A stretch of 64,000 nucleotides of DNA from Paenibacillus sp. 1001270B_150601_E10 (GTDB lineage: Bacteria > Bacillota > Bacilli > Paenibacillales > Paenibacillaceae). How positions within the stretch are numbered: the stretch's first letter is position 1; each line of letters begins with the position of its first letter. Where the stretch lies: NCBI RefSeq assembly GCF_015558675.1, contig NZ_JADMOL010000001.1, positions 107,324 through 171,323 on the forward strand, read 5' to 3'. The notes under the pieces are model-generated. The model was not told the DNA's origin. It did no database searches and saw nothing but the letters and a program-made list of their open reading frames with translations. Below are positions 45,376 through 54,966 of this stretch, in pieces. The position numbers and the translations under genes are program-made.

Positions 45376-45978
45376 TTATTCAGCCTCTTCTACTGCTTCC
45401 TTCTCCTCAGCCTCTGAGCTGCCTTGCGGCGCTACAATAGAAGCAAGCAATGTATCAGGCTGCGCTATTAGAGTCAGTCCTTCAGGAAGCTTCACATCCG
45501 CAGCGTGAAGTTTGTCCCCGATCTCTAGAGAACTTAAATCTACTGGAATCGAGTGAGGAAGCAAGGCAGGCAGCGCCTCGACCTCAATCTCTGTTACCAC
45601 GTGCTGCGTGATGCCGCCTTTTTCAGCACCTTTTGGCGTGCCCTCGAACTCAAGCGGAATGTTTGCACGGATCGGTTGATTGTCTCGTACAACAAAGAAG
45701 TCCGCATGCTTCGGCTCTCCGTCGATCGCTTGAATCTCTTTTAGAACGGCATGGACAGGCTTATCGGATTCAACAGTAAGCTCGAACATTTCAGCGCCTC
45801 CACGCTGGAGCAGCTTTTTCAAATCTCTTGCTTGTACATGGACCGGAATATTCTCTGCAACTGCACCGTAAACGATTGCAGGTATCCGCCCTTCCTCCCG
45901 TAATTGATGGAGTGTTGACTTATGATCAGCACTTCTTCGTTCTGCGGTCAATTGAAACAATTGATGTTTATTGCTCAT
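45376..45978 (-). CDS. rplY: Ribosomal protein L25, general stress protein Ctc
   Basis: A 200-residue TL5/CTC-type L25 that binds 5S rRNA. N-terminal L25 domain to about residue 95 (TAERRSADHKSTLHQLREEGRIPAIVYGA, FFVVRDNQPI), then the C-terminal beta domain (GITQHVVTEIEVEALPALLP) and an acidic tail EEAEE. The ATG at 45978 lies behind AAGGAGG. In B. subtilis ctc is SigB-controlled; no SigB promoter could be confirmed here. Confidence 0.93.
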   Translation of the reverse strand: MSNKHQLFQLTAERRSADHKSTLHQLREEGRIPAIVYGAVAENIPVHVQARDLKKLLQRGGAEMFELTVESDKPVHAVLKEIQAIDGEPKHADFFVVRDNQPIRANIPLEFEGTPKGAEKGGITQHVVTEIEVEALPALLPHSIPVDLSSLEIGDKLHAADVKLPEGLTLIAQPDTLLASIVAPQGSSEAEEKEAVEEAE

Positions 45979-46175
45979 TTGCTTGACAGCCTCCTTGTGC
46001 ACAATGCCCAAAGCTACGAATTGCATGATATAAGGCATTTGAAATATGTATTCTATTTACCCAGCCTGTCCAGCAATGAAACAGGAAAGAAACGCCACTG
46101 TATTTTTTGAAAATCAGCAGGCTCCCTTCCATATCCTTTTACAAAGGTGAACATCATCTGCTCTCAACGATTCCA

Positions 46176-47024
46176 TCACCCTATTCTTCGACGCGTAAGG
46201 AATCGCTCGAGATAAGATACCCCTTGATACATCAGAGTTGCCATGATCGCAATCAATACAATCGATGCCATGACCAGGGTGAAGTTGAACACCTGAAATC
46301 CATATATAATGAGATAACCAAGTCCAATCTTCGCAACGAGAAATTCTCCAACGATGACACCAACCCACGCGAGCCCCACATTCACCTTCAACGTTGAGAT
46401 AATGGCTGGTATTGAGGCAGGAAGCACCACTTTGCGAAATACCGTCCGACGATTCCCTCCAAATACTTGAACGACCTTAATGTAGTTGGAATCTACCTCA
46501 CGAAAGGCTTGATAGACGACTAATGTCGTGATGATTACCGTAATCGACAAAGTCGTGGCCACAATGGCGGAGAAGCCTGGGCCAAAGCCGACGATAAATA
46601 AAGGCCCGAGCGCCACTTTCGGCATACTGTTGAAGACGACCATATACGGATCGAGCACCTTGGCTAAGAATTTCGACCACCAGATCAAAACGGCTATTGC
46701 CGTACCTAGGATTGTACCAAGCAGAAAGCCTACGATTGTCTCTCCAACTGTCATGAGCAGATGCGGCCAAATGCTGCCGTCCATCATGTCCTTCCAAATT
46801 TGGTAACCTACCTTGCTTGGGTAGCTGAATAAGAGCACGTCAATCCACTTTAGTCGTCCTGCAATCTCCCATAGGGACACAAATGCGACTAGGATAATAA
46901 GCTGGGTCAGCACAACGGAGAAGCGAAAGGTTCGCTCTTTCTTTTTGTATTGCTGAAAGGAAGCCTGAACTAAACGTGTTGATGAGGTTCGAACCCTGGA
47001 TTCTGTAGACAATGGATCAGCCAT
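46176..47024 (-). CDS. ABC importer permease (SsuC/TauC/ThiX-like)
   Basis: A 282-residue permease with six TM segments and an EAA-type loop (VVQVFGGNRRTVFRKVVLPASIPAI). It belongs to the nitrate/sulfonate/taurine/pyrimidine-precursor class. The ATG at 47024 overlaps the end of the ATPase gene by eight bases behind GGAGG. Substrate not deducible from the permease. Confidence 0.88.
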   Translation of the reverse strand: MADPLSTESRVRTSSTRLVQASFQQYKKKERTFRFSVVLTQLIILVAFVSLWEIAGRLKWIDVLLFSYPSKVGYQIWKDMMDGSIWPHLLMTVGETIVGFLLGTILGTAIAVLIWWSKFLAKVLDPYMVVFNSMPKVALGPLFIVGFGPGFSAIVATTLSITVIITTLVVYQAFREVDSNYIKVVQVFGGNRRTVFRKVVLPASIPAIISTLKVNVGLAWVGVIVGEFLVAKIGLGYLIIYGFQVFNFTLVMASIVLIAIMATLMYQGVSYLERFLTRRRIG

Positions 47025-47811
47025 GAGAGCCGCCACCTCCTGTACGATCAGAAGCCTCTAGCTCCATCCACACCTCATGGAATAGATCATTAAATCCTTC
47101 TTGCTCGCGGGCATAAAAAGGCTGTACGGAACGAATTTGCTCTGGAATCACAAAGCTTTTTCGAATGCTGCCAGGATTGCGATTCAATACAATGACCCGA
47201 TCGCTGACGGCTATGGCTTCCGATAAGTCGTGCGTTACGAGTATGGCCGTCTTCTCCCTAAGCTTTAGCGTTTCGACGATAAGGTCCTCTAGCTGAAGCT
47301 TCGTCTGATAATCAAGCGCAGAGAAAGGCTCATCCAGGAGCAGAATTTCAGGCTCTGTCGCAAGCGTGCGAACGAGAGCAACACGCTGTCTCATGCCACC
47401 GGATAATTGATAGGGATACATCTGTTCAGTACCTCCAAGCCCCATTCCTTCAAGCAGCTGAGAAACCTTCTGCTTCATTTGGTCATTCAGCTGCCCGGTT
47501 AGCTCTAGCCCAATGCATGCATTGTCCATAATGGTACGCCAAGGAAACAAGTAATCCTGCTGCAGCATATATCCGACTTTGGAAGAGGTGCCCCGCACCG
47601 GATCTCCATTAATGTAGACATGCCCTTCTGTCGGCTTAACAAGTCCTGCTATGATCGATAAGATTGTCGTCTTGCCGCAGCCGCTCGGGCCAACCAAGCT
47701 CACAAACTCGCCTGGGGCTATAGAGACGGACAGCTGCTCGATGGCAAGCTTCGCTTCGTTAGGGGTAACATATACGTGAGTGACATCACGAAGTTCTACT
47801 GTCGAATACAT
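47017..47811 (-). CDS. ABC importer ATPase (SsuB/TauB/ThiZ-like)
   Basis: A 264-residue ATPase with Walker A GPSGCGKTT, signature LSGGMRQR, Walker B LLLDEPFSALD and switch VTHDLSEA. The ATG at 47811 follows a purine-rich GGAGGCGGAGGG. An earlier in-frame ATG (47847) overlaps the receptor stop by four bases and is an alternative. Works with the permease and lipoprotein of this operon. Confidence 0.9.
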   Translation of the reverse strand: MYSTVELRDVTHVYVTPNEAKLAIEQLSVSIAPGEFVSLVGPSGCGKTTILSIIAGLVKPTEGHVYINGDPVRGTSSKVGYMLQQDYLFPWRTIMDNACIGLELTGQLNDQMKQKVSQLLEGMGLGGTEQMYPYQLSGGMRQRVALVRTLATEPEILLLDEPFSALDYQTKLQLEDLIVETLKLREKTAILVTHDLSEAIAVSDRVIVLNRNPGSIRKSFVIPEQIRSVQPFYAREQEGFNDLFHEVWMELEASDRTGGGGSHG

Positions 47812-47843
47812 CCCTCCGCCTCCTTCATTCAACCTTATTCGCT

Positions 47844-48860
47844 TCATGGGGTCGCTTTCGATTTGGCTTGCTCAGCAAACGAATGATCCACGATCTCATC
47901 AAGCTTAACCTCTTGCTTCAGCTCTCCTGCCTGCCTAAGCACATCAAGCAAATTGCCCCACTCTTCTTGATCCAATAATGGATCCGATGCATAAGAGCCC
48001 TGTTCCTTATAACGCTTCACCGCACTCGCAACAATCGCTGGATCGGCATCCTTGAAGTAAGGCATAATCAAATCGGCTACCTCATCAGCCGAATGGCCAT
48101 CTACCCATTGCTGCGCTTTATAAATGGCATTCGTAAACTTTTGAGCTGTCTCTTGATTCTTCTTTAAGTAACTGCTCTTTGCCATATAGACGGTATACGG
48201 CAGTCTTCCACTCTCCACTCCGAAGGATGCTACAACATAGCCCTTGCCTTCCTCTTCAAAAATGGATGCCTGCGGCTCAAACAGCTGGACAAACTGCCCT
48301 GTACCAGAAGCAAATGCAGATGCAATGTTGGCAAAGTCTACATTCTGAATCAGCTCAAGATCCTGCTTTGGATCGATGCCGTGCTTCTTCAGCGTAAATT
48401 CTCCCGCCATCTGAGGCATGCCGCCTTTTCGCTGACCGAGGAAGACGCTGTTCTTGAGATCATCCCAAGTGAAGGCGTCCAGCTTCTCTCGCGACATCAG
48501 GAATGTGCCATCCGTTTGTGTGAGCTGAGCAAAGTTCATGACCACATCATCTGAGCCCTGCTGGTATACATAGATGGATGTCTCGGCTCCAACCAGCGCA
48601 ATGTCAATAACATTCGATAGGAGCGCCGTCATCGTTTTGTCCCCGCCAGCTGTTGTTTGCAGCTCGACTTGCAGTCCTTCTTCCTTAAAAAAATCTTTTG
48701 CTAGCGCCACATACTGCGGAGCATAGAATATCGTTCTTGCGACCTCGCCTAGTCGAACCTTCGTCAATTCGCCAGAATCCTTTGAACAAGCGCTGAGCAG
48801 CGTACTGATCAACAGAATGCTCGCGACTAGAAGTGAGGCCAGCTTTTGATAGGGTTTCAT
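47844..48860 (-). CDS. NMT1/SsuA-type substrate-binding lipoprotein
   Basis: A 338-residue receptor. The signal peptide ends in the lipobox LSAC (Cys25). The mature part (VRLGEVARTIFYAPQYVALAKDFFKEEGL, ALLSNVIDIALVGAETS) is the NMT1-like periplasmic-binding fold for sulfonates, taurine, nitrate or hydroxymethylpyrimidine precursors. The ATG at 48860 lies eight bases after GGAGG, inside a longer frame. No TPP riboswitch precedes it, so a thiamine-precursor role is not supported. Confidence 0.86.
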   Translation of the reverse strand: MKPYQKLASLLVASILLISTLLSACSKDSGELTKVRLGEVARTIFYAPQYVALAKDFFKEEGLQVELQTTAGGDKTMTALLSNVIDIALVGAETSIYVYQQGSDDVVMNFAQLTQTDGTFLMSREKLDAFTWDDLKNSVFLGQRKGGMPQMAGEFTLKKHGIDPKQDLELIQNVDFANIASAFASGTGQFVQLFEPQASIFEEEGKGYVVASFGVESGRLPYTVYMAKSSYLKKNQETAQKFTNAIYKAQQWVDGHSADEVADLIMPYFKDADPAIVASAVKRYKEQGSYASDPLLDQEEWGNLLDVLRQAGELKQEVKLDEIVDHSFAEQAKSKATP

Positions 48861-49292
48861 GCACATAACCTCCCAAGCCTCTTGGCCTTCACTCACCCGC
48901 CTATCCAATGAGTGGGCACTTGCTAATGCAGTGTATGCAAATGCCCGAGAAGTGGTAACTCTTGAAAGCAGACCGTGCCAGAAAATGAACGCCATCGGAA
49001 GCACGCTATTTTAATCATCAACTTCAAGGACATGTAAGAATTAGGGCTCCTTACAGAAGCATTCCGTTCTGAGATATGCCATCCGTGTCATGTTAGATTC
49101 AAAAGGCAAAACGCTTGTTGCTACGATCAAACCAGCCAAGACAGCAAAAAAAGCAGGCCTCCTTCATTAAGGAGATCCTGCTTATTTAAGATTAAGAACA
49201 AACAGCATCCGCTGGAGGCTTTTGTTTAAGATTCATGTTCTCATCGCATAGGAGTCCCTTGCAGATGATGAGAGAGTGTGTTCTCTTGCAAA
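48861..49292. other. Gap with ABC-importer leader and exporter terminator
   Basis: Contains an imperfect dyad near 48914-48946 (GGGCATTTGC...GCAAGTGCCC on the minus strand) that could be an operator or attenuator of the importer, and the terminator 49151-49183. No gene is supported. Confidence 0.4.
49151..49183 (-). terminator. Terminator of the ABC exporter operon
   Basis: AAGCAGGATCTCCTT and AAGGAGGCCTGCTT pair with two mismatches around CATT-like loop bases; the minus strand continues TTTTTTTGC. Confidence 0.8.
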
Positions 49293-50435
49293 CTACCGAG
49301 CTTGTTCCTTCAATCCAGGCTGCAGCACGACAGAACCTAGACAAAGAAAGAGGATGGTAAACAAACATAAGACAACAAGATGAAGCCATATAGAGGACAG
49401 AGAATTTCCCGCAGCTACAAGCTCTAAGCCGTCCAATGCCCATCGTTGAGGAACGATATACGAGAGCTTTTGCATGTAAGGCTTCATCATAGTGACCGGC
49501 CAGAAGCAGCCTCCAATCATGCTTGTTGGAAAAACAAAGGCAAAGCCCATGTTTGAAAAGTGCGAAGTGGATGAAAAGCATGCCCCAAGCATACACCCGA
49601 TGCTGATTCCTGCACACAAGAACAACTCCAGCAGCACAAACTGCTCTACAGCCCCAATTCCCATCTCAATGCCCATAACAACTCTTGTAATGAACAGCAC
49701 GATCACAAGCTGAACGGTACCATATAATACAATTCCGATAAAATAGCCTGCTGATATCTCCCAAGACCGTACCGGCGCAGCATAAATTCGCGACATTAGC
49801 GTCTTCTGTTTATCCTCTTTCATGACGACAACGGCATTAAGCGCATTGTATAAAATAAATATCATGAACATTCCCATTGCAATACGCAGATTAGGCGCTA
49901 CCGCTGAATCATTCTTTTCAATGTGATAACTGGGCTTAAGAGCTAGATACGTCTCCAATTGCGATTGGAGGCTTGCTTCTGATAACAGCGTCTTTGCATC
50001 TGTTAGACTGGCAAACCTCATCCACTCACGCGTTACTTGCTCGGCTGTGAGCTTCAGTGTAGAGGAGACTTCCTTCAACCCTATTGAAAAAACGCTAAGT
50101 TTGGGAGCTTCTTGTTGATTAATCAACTTCCCATAGCCATCAGGAATATAAAGACCCGCTTCCTGCTTCCGTTCGGTTACAAGCCGTTCTGTCTCCACGA
50201 CACTCTTCGATTCAATCAAATCATAGGTTTTGCCGAGCTCCTTTATTAAGGCATGGGACCATAGACTTTGATCTACGTCAACATAAACAACTGTAGGTTG
50301 AGCATGGGTCTGAAACTGAAACATCCCCATAATCAAAGATAACAATAGCGACGGAACAACAAACAGTACAATCCAAGAGCGTTTATTGCCTAGCAGACGG
50401 GCAGCCATCTGTTTAGCGATGATAAACATATTCAT
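49293..50435 (-). CDS. ABC-2 exporter permease (LnrN-like)
   Basis: A 380-residue permease with one N-terminal TM segment, a large external domain (to about residue 190) and five C-terminal segments, the layout of ABC-2 drug exporters. It ends the three-gene operon. Its ATG overlaps the preceding stop by four bases. Confidence 0.85.
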   Translation of the reverse strand: MNMFIIAKQMAARLLGNKRSWIVLFVVPSLLLSLIMGMFQFQTHAQPTVVYVDVDQSLWSHALIKELGKTYDLIESKSVVETERLVTERKQEAGLYIPDGYGKLINQQEAPKLSVFSIGLKEVSSTLKLTAEQVTREWMRFASLTDAKTLLSEASLQSQLETYLALKPSYHIEKNDSAVAPNLRIAMGMFMIFILYNALNAVVVMKEDKQKTLMSRIYAAPVRSWEISAGYFIGIVLYGTVQLVIVLFITRVVMGIEMGIGAVEQFVLLELFLCAGISIGCMLGACFSSTSHFSNMGFAFVFPTSMIGGCFWPVTMMKPYMQKLSYIVPQRWALDGLELVAAGNSLSSIWLHLVVLCLFTILFLCLGSVVLQPGLKEQAR

Positions 50436-51574
50436 TTACTCACCACCTTCTTGCTGAAAAATAGCGATATCATAGTCAATACGAAGGCCCATGCAGCTAG
50501 AATCCCTATCCCTTTTTGTATGGAGACTGACGTTGCATCCATCATAAAGTTATAAAAGGTTTGCATGCCCCAGTAGGGAAGCGTATAGACACCAACAGCC
50601 TCCTGAATGTCAGGAATCAGAACATAACCCCCACTTACGGCCAACATGGCAACAATAATCGTTTGCATAAACGTGTGAAGCGTCTTTGATTGGTCAAACC
50701 ATACCGCCCCCATCATGCCGATACAAAGAGAGCTAAGCGATAAGAGCGTACATACCACAACCAGTGACAACAGATCAATATGCCATTCTACTCCATAGAT
50801 CCAAGATGTTAATAGCATGATCACTCCTGCTTGGGCTAGGGAAAGTATCAAATGGGCGAGCAGCAAGCCATAGACGATTTCATAGGGTCTTGCAGGAGTA
50901 GACAGCATCCGCTTCAGCGTGTAGTTGGAGCGTTCTACAAACAAGGCTGTACCGAACCGCAAGCCGGAATAAAGCAAAAACATGACCAAGATCGAGACCG
51001 CGTAGTATTGCATTGAGGTCACCGATTGAGAGGAGAACAGCCCCATTTCAACCTGTGGTCCCTTAAAATCGCTCTCTACAAAGCCGGATGCACGCTGCAG
51101 ATCGATTGCCTTGCCATGCTCAGACTGGAAGGCTTGCATTGCCGAGACGCTTGCAAATTCATTTAGAATGGTATTTATCATCAGATTGATGATCTCGTCA
51201 GTGCTTTGCAGCAATTGAATTGAAGCTCCCGCTTCCTTAGAGATCACCATGCCATTGTCCACCTGCCGCATCCGCATTTGCTTCTCAAGTGACACTTCAT
51301 CTTCAACCTCTTGCATCACAACATACTCGCGTACTTCCTTCGCCTGAACAAATTGAGCGAGCATCTCTTTCATAGCGGGATTCCCTTCATTGACAACGCC
51401 CAGTGTTACCCTAGGCAGAGAGAGATCCTCTTTTTTAAAGCTATCAAGTCCTGCCAGTGAAGAACCCAACACGAATATCATAATGAGAGGAATCAGGATA
51501 AACTGAATATACGTGCTCCGCTCTTTAAGCCAATAGGAAAGCTCGTTCTTAAAAATGTGCCAAAATCTCATCAT
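50432..51574 (-). CDS. ABC-2 exporter permease (LnrM-like)
   Basis: A 380-residue permease with the same layout as its neighbour: TM segment at about 20-42 (YIQFILIPLIMIFVLGSSLAG), an external domain, then a C-terminal membrane block (AVSILVMFLLYSGLRFGTALF to ILAAWAFVLTMISLFF). Equal length and adjacency suggest an old duplication and a heterodimeric pore. AGGAGG precedes the start. Confidence 0.85.
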   Translation of the reverse strand: MMRFWHIFKNELSYWLKERSTYIQFILIPLIMIFVLGSSLAGLDSFKKEDLSLPRVTLGVVNEGNPAMKEMLAQFVQAKEVREYVVMQEVEDEVSLEKQMRMRQVDNGMVISKEAGASIQLLQSTDEIINLMINTILNEFASVSAMQAFQSEHGKAIDLQRASGFVESDFKGPQVEMGLFSSQSVTSMQYYAVSILVMFLLYSGLRFGTALFVERSNYTLKRMLSTPARPYEIVYGLLLAHLILSLAQAGVIMLLTSWIYGVEWHIDLLSLVVVCTLLSLSSLCIGMMGAVWFDQSKTLHTFMQTIIVAMLAVSGGYVLIPDIQEAVGVYTLPYWGMQTFYNFMMDATSVSIQKGIGILAAWAFVLTMISLFFSKKVVSK

Positions 51575-51582
51575 GTCCCCTC

Positions 51583-52527
51583 CTATCCATCTCTTAATTG
51601 GCGACCCGTCAAGGACAAGAAGAGGTGCTCAAGGTTCGGGGTTTCACGTCGCAATGTGCGTACGGATAATCCGTTCTTAGCTAAAATAAATAGAATGTCC
51701 TGCAACCGATCAAACTGAGGAGAAAGCAGTAGTTCCATGGAGTGCCCCTCGGCGCGGATCTCATCCACAATCGCACTCGCCTTCAGCTCTGCAATCGCTC
51801 CGTGATCTTCGGAGGAGATTTCTTCTTCCGTCTCAATCCAGAGTCTTTCTTGATTGACGATTCTCTGTCGAAGCTCTTCCTCGGTGCCAAGGGCAATCAA
51901 TCTCCCTTCGTTCATAATGCCGATCCGAGTCGCAATCGCAGACACTTCCTCCATATAATGGCTCGTATAGATAATGGTTGAACCATCTTGATTCAACTGT
52001 TTAACGGATTCGAGAATATGATTTCTCGAGTGAGGATCAATGCCCACGGTCGGCTCATCCATAATAATGAGCTTGGGTTTGTGTGCAATCGCACACGCAA
52101 TATTCAGACGGCGCTTCATTCCCCCTGAAAAGGTCGACGGCAGGTGATGCTGACGATCCGTTAGCCCTACTCTTTCCAGTGCCTCGTCTACACGCTCCTT
52201 AAGCAGCTTTCCGCTAAGTCCGTACAGCTTGGCAAAGAACTCTACATTTTTTCGAGCATTGATCTGCTCATAGATGGCGATATCCTGGGGCACGAGGCCA
52301 ATATGCTTCTTGGTCTCATACGCTCTTTCTTGGATGGAGACGCCGTCCAGCTTGATTGAACCGCTGTCCAGCGGCAAGAGTCCTGTAATCATCTGGATCA
52401 AGGTGCTCTTCCCTGCCCCGTTAGGACCTAATAATCCGAACACTTCACCTTCTTCTATGCGAACATCCAAATGATCGACCGCTACGGTCTGTTTGAAACG
52501 CTTAACGAGCTTATGGATGGTTAACAT
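51583..52527 (-). CDS. ABC-2 exporter ATPase (LnrL/DrrA-like)
   Basis: A 314-residue ATPase of the DrrA class. Walker A GPNGAGKST, signature FSGGMKRR, Walker B LIIMDEPTVGID, switch IYTSHYMEE; a C-terminal regulatory stretch of about 80 residues. First gene of an exporter operon facing away from a two-component system, as in linearmycin resistance (LnrLMN with LnrJK) and YvfRS-type loci. Substrate is probably an amphipathic antimicrobial; inferred by analogy only. Confidence 0.9.
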   Translation of the reverse strand: MLTIHKLVKRFKQTVAVDHLDVRIEEGEVFGLLGPNGAGKSTLIQMITGLLPLDSGSIKLDGVSIQERAYETKKHIGLVPQDIAIYEQINARKNVEFFAKLYGLSGKLLKERVDEALERVGLTDRQHHLPSTFSGGMKRRLNIACAIAHKPKLIIMDEPTVGIDPHSRNHILESVKQLNQDGSTIIYTSHYMEEVSAIATRIGIMNEGRLIALGTEEELRQRIVNQERLWIETEEEISSEDHGAIAELKASAIVDEIRAEGHSMELLLSPQFDRLQDILFILAKNGLSVRTLRRETPNLEHLFLSLTGRQLRDG

Positions 52528-52666
52528 TCATGCTCCTCCTGCCTACTTATTAGATAATCTCATCATACATGTGCTGCCCTTCCAGCACAGGTGGAGATCG
52601 TCATCTCTTTTGACATGACCTAAGTCATATTTCGATGCGCATGGTCAAAATTGCCTTTTCTCGTGC

Positions 52667-52672
52667 TATAAT
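52667..52672 (+). promoter_or_regulatory. -10 element of the histidine kinase operon
   Basis: An extended -10, TGCTATAAT, at 52664-52672. Transcription would begin near 52679, which places the GAGG before the first ATG outside the mRNA and favours the start at 52716. Confidence 0.55.
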
Positions 52673-52715
52673 ACGAGGATCATGAATGAAGAACAAGCTC
52701 ATGAAGGAGCAAGAT

Positions 52716-53852
52716 ATGCCAAGCTGGTTATTTCTTTTATTGCGATATTTATTGATTCTACTTCCCTTTACCTATGTGCTGATCTCAGAGCCTGCTGTAT
52801 CGAGCGTGTCTTCCCAGCAGTTGTATTGGCTGCTGATTCTGCTGTATTTATCACTTTTAGAGATTAGGCGCATCATGCCTAGATTAACCATAATAGGCTT
52901 TATCGGTGAGCTGGTCATTGCGATGTGGTGTATGCAGCATATTTCGGTCTTACACTCGTTTTTCATTGCAGCTAGCCTGCTTGCAATCGAGCGAACGGTC
53001 TCCCCTTTGACCCTGCGCATGATGTTGGCGGCAGCTTTCGTCGCTATGAATGCTGTGCTTCTCTCTGATGACATGGCATGGATTCTCGTATTTAATCTGA
53101 TGCTGACACTCGTGTGTTCCTTTCAACTGTACCGAGTCCATATGGAAAGGAAGCAAATGCAGCAGCAGTCCGCCTATGATCTATTAAGAGGCCATAACTA
53201 TGAGCTGGAGAAAGCGAAACAAGACATGATCCAATTTTCCAGAATGGTAGAGATCATGGCTCAAATGGAAGAGCGAAGCCGTATCGCTCATGATCTGCAT
53301 GATGAGTTAGGTCATCAGCTTATTCGGCTTAAGATGATGATGGATGCTTCCGTTGAGGTAATCGAGGCTCGCCCTGATCAGAGCAAGATGCTGTTCCTGC
53401 AAGTGCGGGACCAATTGAGTCAAAGCATGGAGCTGATGCGTGCAACGGTTCAACGATTGAAACCTCGACACTTCGATGTCAAGAGCTATTCGCTCAAACG
53501 GCTTGTCGAAGAGCATCAAAAGGATCCGATATCCATTGATTATTCCATATCAGGACGTCCTACTGAGCTTTATCCGAGCATGGAAATCACGTTTTATCGC
53601 AATGCCAAGGAAGCCATTGCGAATGCCATTCGGCACGGCCAGGCATCCATTATCACGCTTCATCTCCATTTTGGCGCCAAGCATGTGACGCTGGATGTAG
53701 GCAACAATGGTGCTGTTCCTGAAATGATCGAGCCTGGCATGGGGCTCCAGGGCATGAAGGATCGAGCTGAAGCTCTAGGGGGGCGACTTGAAGTGTTAAC
53801 CGCTGAGGGCATAACGATCCGGACCATTATTCCGCTTATGGGACCAACATGA
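52716..53852 (+). CDS. NarL-type sensor histidine kinase
   Basis: A 378-residue membrane kinase. Several TM segments fill the first 130 residues (WLFLLLRYLLILLPFTYV and following) with almost no external sensor domain. A coiled stretch follows, then the HisKA_3 box ERSRIAHDLHDELGHQL and an HATPase_c domain (EAIANAIRHG, GMGLQGMKDRAEALGG). Such short-loop kinases sense membrane-active agents. The ATG at 52716 lies six bases after AAGGAG; an upstream ATG at 52686 is less likely. The response regulator starts 12 bases downstream. Confidence 0.9.
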   Translation: MPSWLFLLLRYLLILLPFTYVLISEPAVSSVSSQQLYWLLILLYLSLLEIRRIMPRLTIIGFIGELVIAMWCMQHISVLHSFFIAASLLAIERTVSPLTLRMMLAAAFVAMNAVLLSDDMAWILVFNLMLTLVCSFQLYRVHMERKQMQQQSAYDLLRGHNYELEKAKQDMIQFSRMVEIMAQMEERSRIAHDLHDELGHQLIRLKMMMDASVEVIEARPDQSKMLFLQVRDQLSQSMELMRATVQRLKPRHFDVKSYSLKRLVEEHQKDPISIDYSISGRPTELYPSMEITFYRNAKEAIANAIRHGQASIITLHLHFGAKHVTLDVGNNGAVPEMIEPGMGLQGMKDRAEALGGRLEVLTAEGITIRTIIPLMGPT

Positions 53853-53864
53853 TCATTGTGAAGC

Positions 53865-54563
53865 ATGAAAGGTGGAGGAAAGATGACTTCAGTCATACGT
53901 GTCGCTATAGCCGATGACGATATCTTTATAAGAGAAAGCCTTAGCATGATTGTTCAAATAAAAGAGGGCTTCGAAATTGCCGGCACTTGTGCAAATGGCA
54001 AAGAAGCTCAAGAGCTGGTTCAAAAAGAACAGGTCGATATTATACTGATGGATATGCGGATGCCAGAGTATGACGGCGTAGAGGGGACGCGCCTTGTGAA
54101 AGAAGCTTCACCTGCAACCAAGGTGATCATACTGACTACGTTTGACGATGAACAGGCGCTTGTGCAGGCGTTACGATATGGGGCAAGCGGCTATTTGCTA
54201 AAAAACAGCGCGCCAGGTCAACTGCTTGACTCTATACGCAGTGTAATGAGCGGCAATGTCTTGATGGATCACAATATGGCGTTGAAACTGACGACTCTTA
54301 TTGATCAGCATCCGGCGACAAATGAGCCTAACCAAGATATTCCTTGGGAGAGGCTTAACCTTACGGCGTCAGAACGAGGAATTATCGAGCATATCGCCAA
54401 CGGCAGAACGAATCGCGAGATTGCGGAGGCCTTATACTTAAGTGAAGGCACCGTCAAAAATTATGTAACGGAGATCCTATCGAAGCTCGCGCTTCGTGAT
54501 CGTACACAGTTGGCGATCTGGTACTGGAAGCAAATAGCCAATTCGTCTATTGGAAATAGCTAA
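53865..54563 (+). CDS. NarL/FixJ-family response regulator
   Basis: A 232-residue regulator. The receiver has acidic pair ADDD, phospho-acceptor aspartate in ILMDMRMPEYDGVEG and the conserved lysine in LLKNSAPG. The LuxR-type HTH lies at the C-terminus (ERGIIEHIANGRTNREIAEAL, LSEGTVKNYVTEIL). Expected to activate the divergent ABC-2 exporter. GGTGGAGGAAAG precedes the start, whose first residues could be read as MTSVIRVAIADDD. Confidence 0.92.
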   Translation: MKGGGKMTSVIRVAIADDDIFIRESLSMIVQIKEGFEIAGTCANGKEAQELVQKEQVDIILMDMRMPEYDGVEGTRLVKEASPATKVIILTTFDDEQALVQALRYGASGYLLKNSAPGQLLDSIRSVMSGNVLMDHNMALKLTTLIDQHPATNEPNQDIPWERLNLTASERGIIEHIANGRTNREIAEALYLSEGTVKNYVTEILSKLALRDRTQLAIWYWKQIANSSIGNS

Positions 54564-54612
54564 AGTTTGCAAGTAAAGTGCAGTCAATCAACCCTTTGAT
54601 TCTAAAATGATA

Positions 54613-54654
54613 AAAGGCCTTCAATCACATCCATTGTTGTGGTTGAAGGCCTTT
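54613..54654. terminator. Bidirectional terminator
   Basis: AAAGGCCTTCAATCACA and TTGTGGTTGAAGGCCTTT are nearly perfect complements around TCCATTG, between convergent genes. Confidence 0.88.
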
Positions 54655-54676
54655 CTATATTAGAGGGCATAGATGG

Positions 54677-54937
54677 TTAACGGCTCTTTACAAGCAGTTC
54701 GACTGCCTCTTGAATGACATCGGACGGATCTTCTCCTGCTTCCAGCTGCTCTTCAATGCAGCTTTTCAGATTCGCACCAATGACGAGTCCGATGGAACGA
54801 TCAACAGCGGTACGGATTGCGGACAGCTGCGTCACAATATCGCGACAATCCTGTCCCTTCTCTATCATGTTCAGCACGCCTCGTATTTGTCCTTCAGCGC
54901 GCTTCAGCCGATTTTTTATCGCGTCATCATATTCCAT
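54677..54937 (-). CDS. CstR-like persulfide-sensing repressor (CsoR family)
   Basis: An 86-residue all-helical DUF156 protein. Cys31 and Cys60 occupy the positions of the reactive cysteines of S. aureus CstR. The copper-binding histidine of CsoR, four residues before the second Cys, is replaced by Asn56, so persulfide sensing is more likely than copper sensing. It lies 30 bases downstream of the sulfur-transfer fusion gene in the same operon, whose promoter carries two matching operators. Confidence 0.9.
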   Translation of the reverse strand: MEYDDAIKNRLKRAEGQIRGVLNMIEKGQDCRDIVTQLSAIRTAVDRSIGLVIGANLKSCIEEQLEAGEDPSDVIQEAVELLVKSR

Positions 54938-54966
54938 TGCACTACCCTCCTTAACACATGCCTTGA

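Noticed and set aside
48861..49192. TPP riboswitch upstream of the NMT1-type importer
   Set aside because: The CTGAGA and ACCTGA core elements are missing, so a thiamine-precursor assignment was not made.
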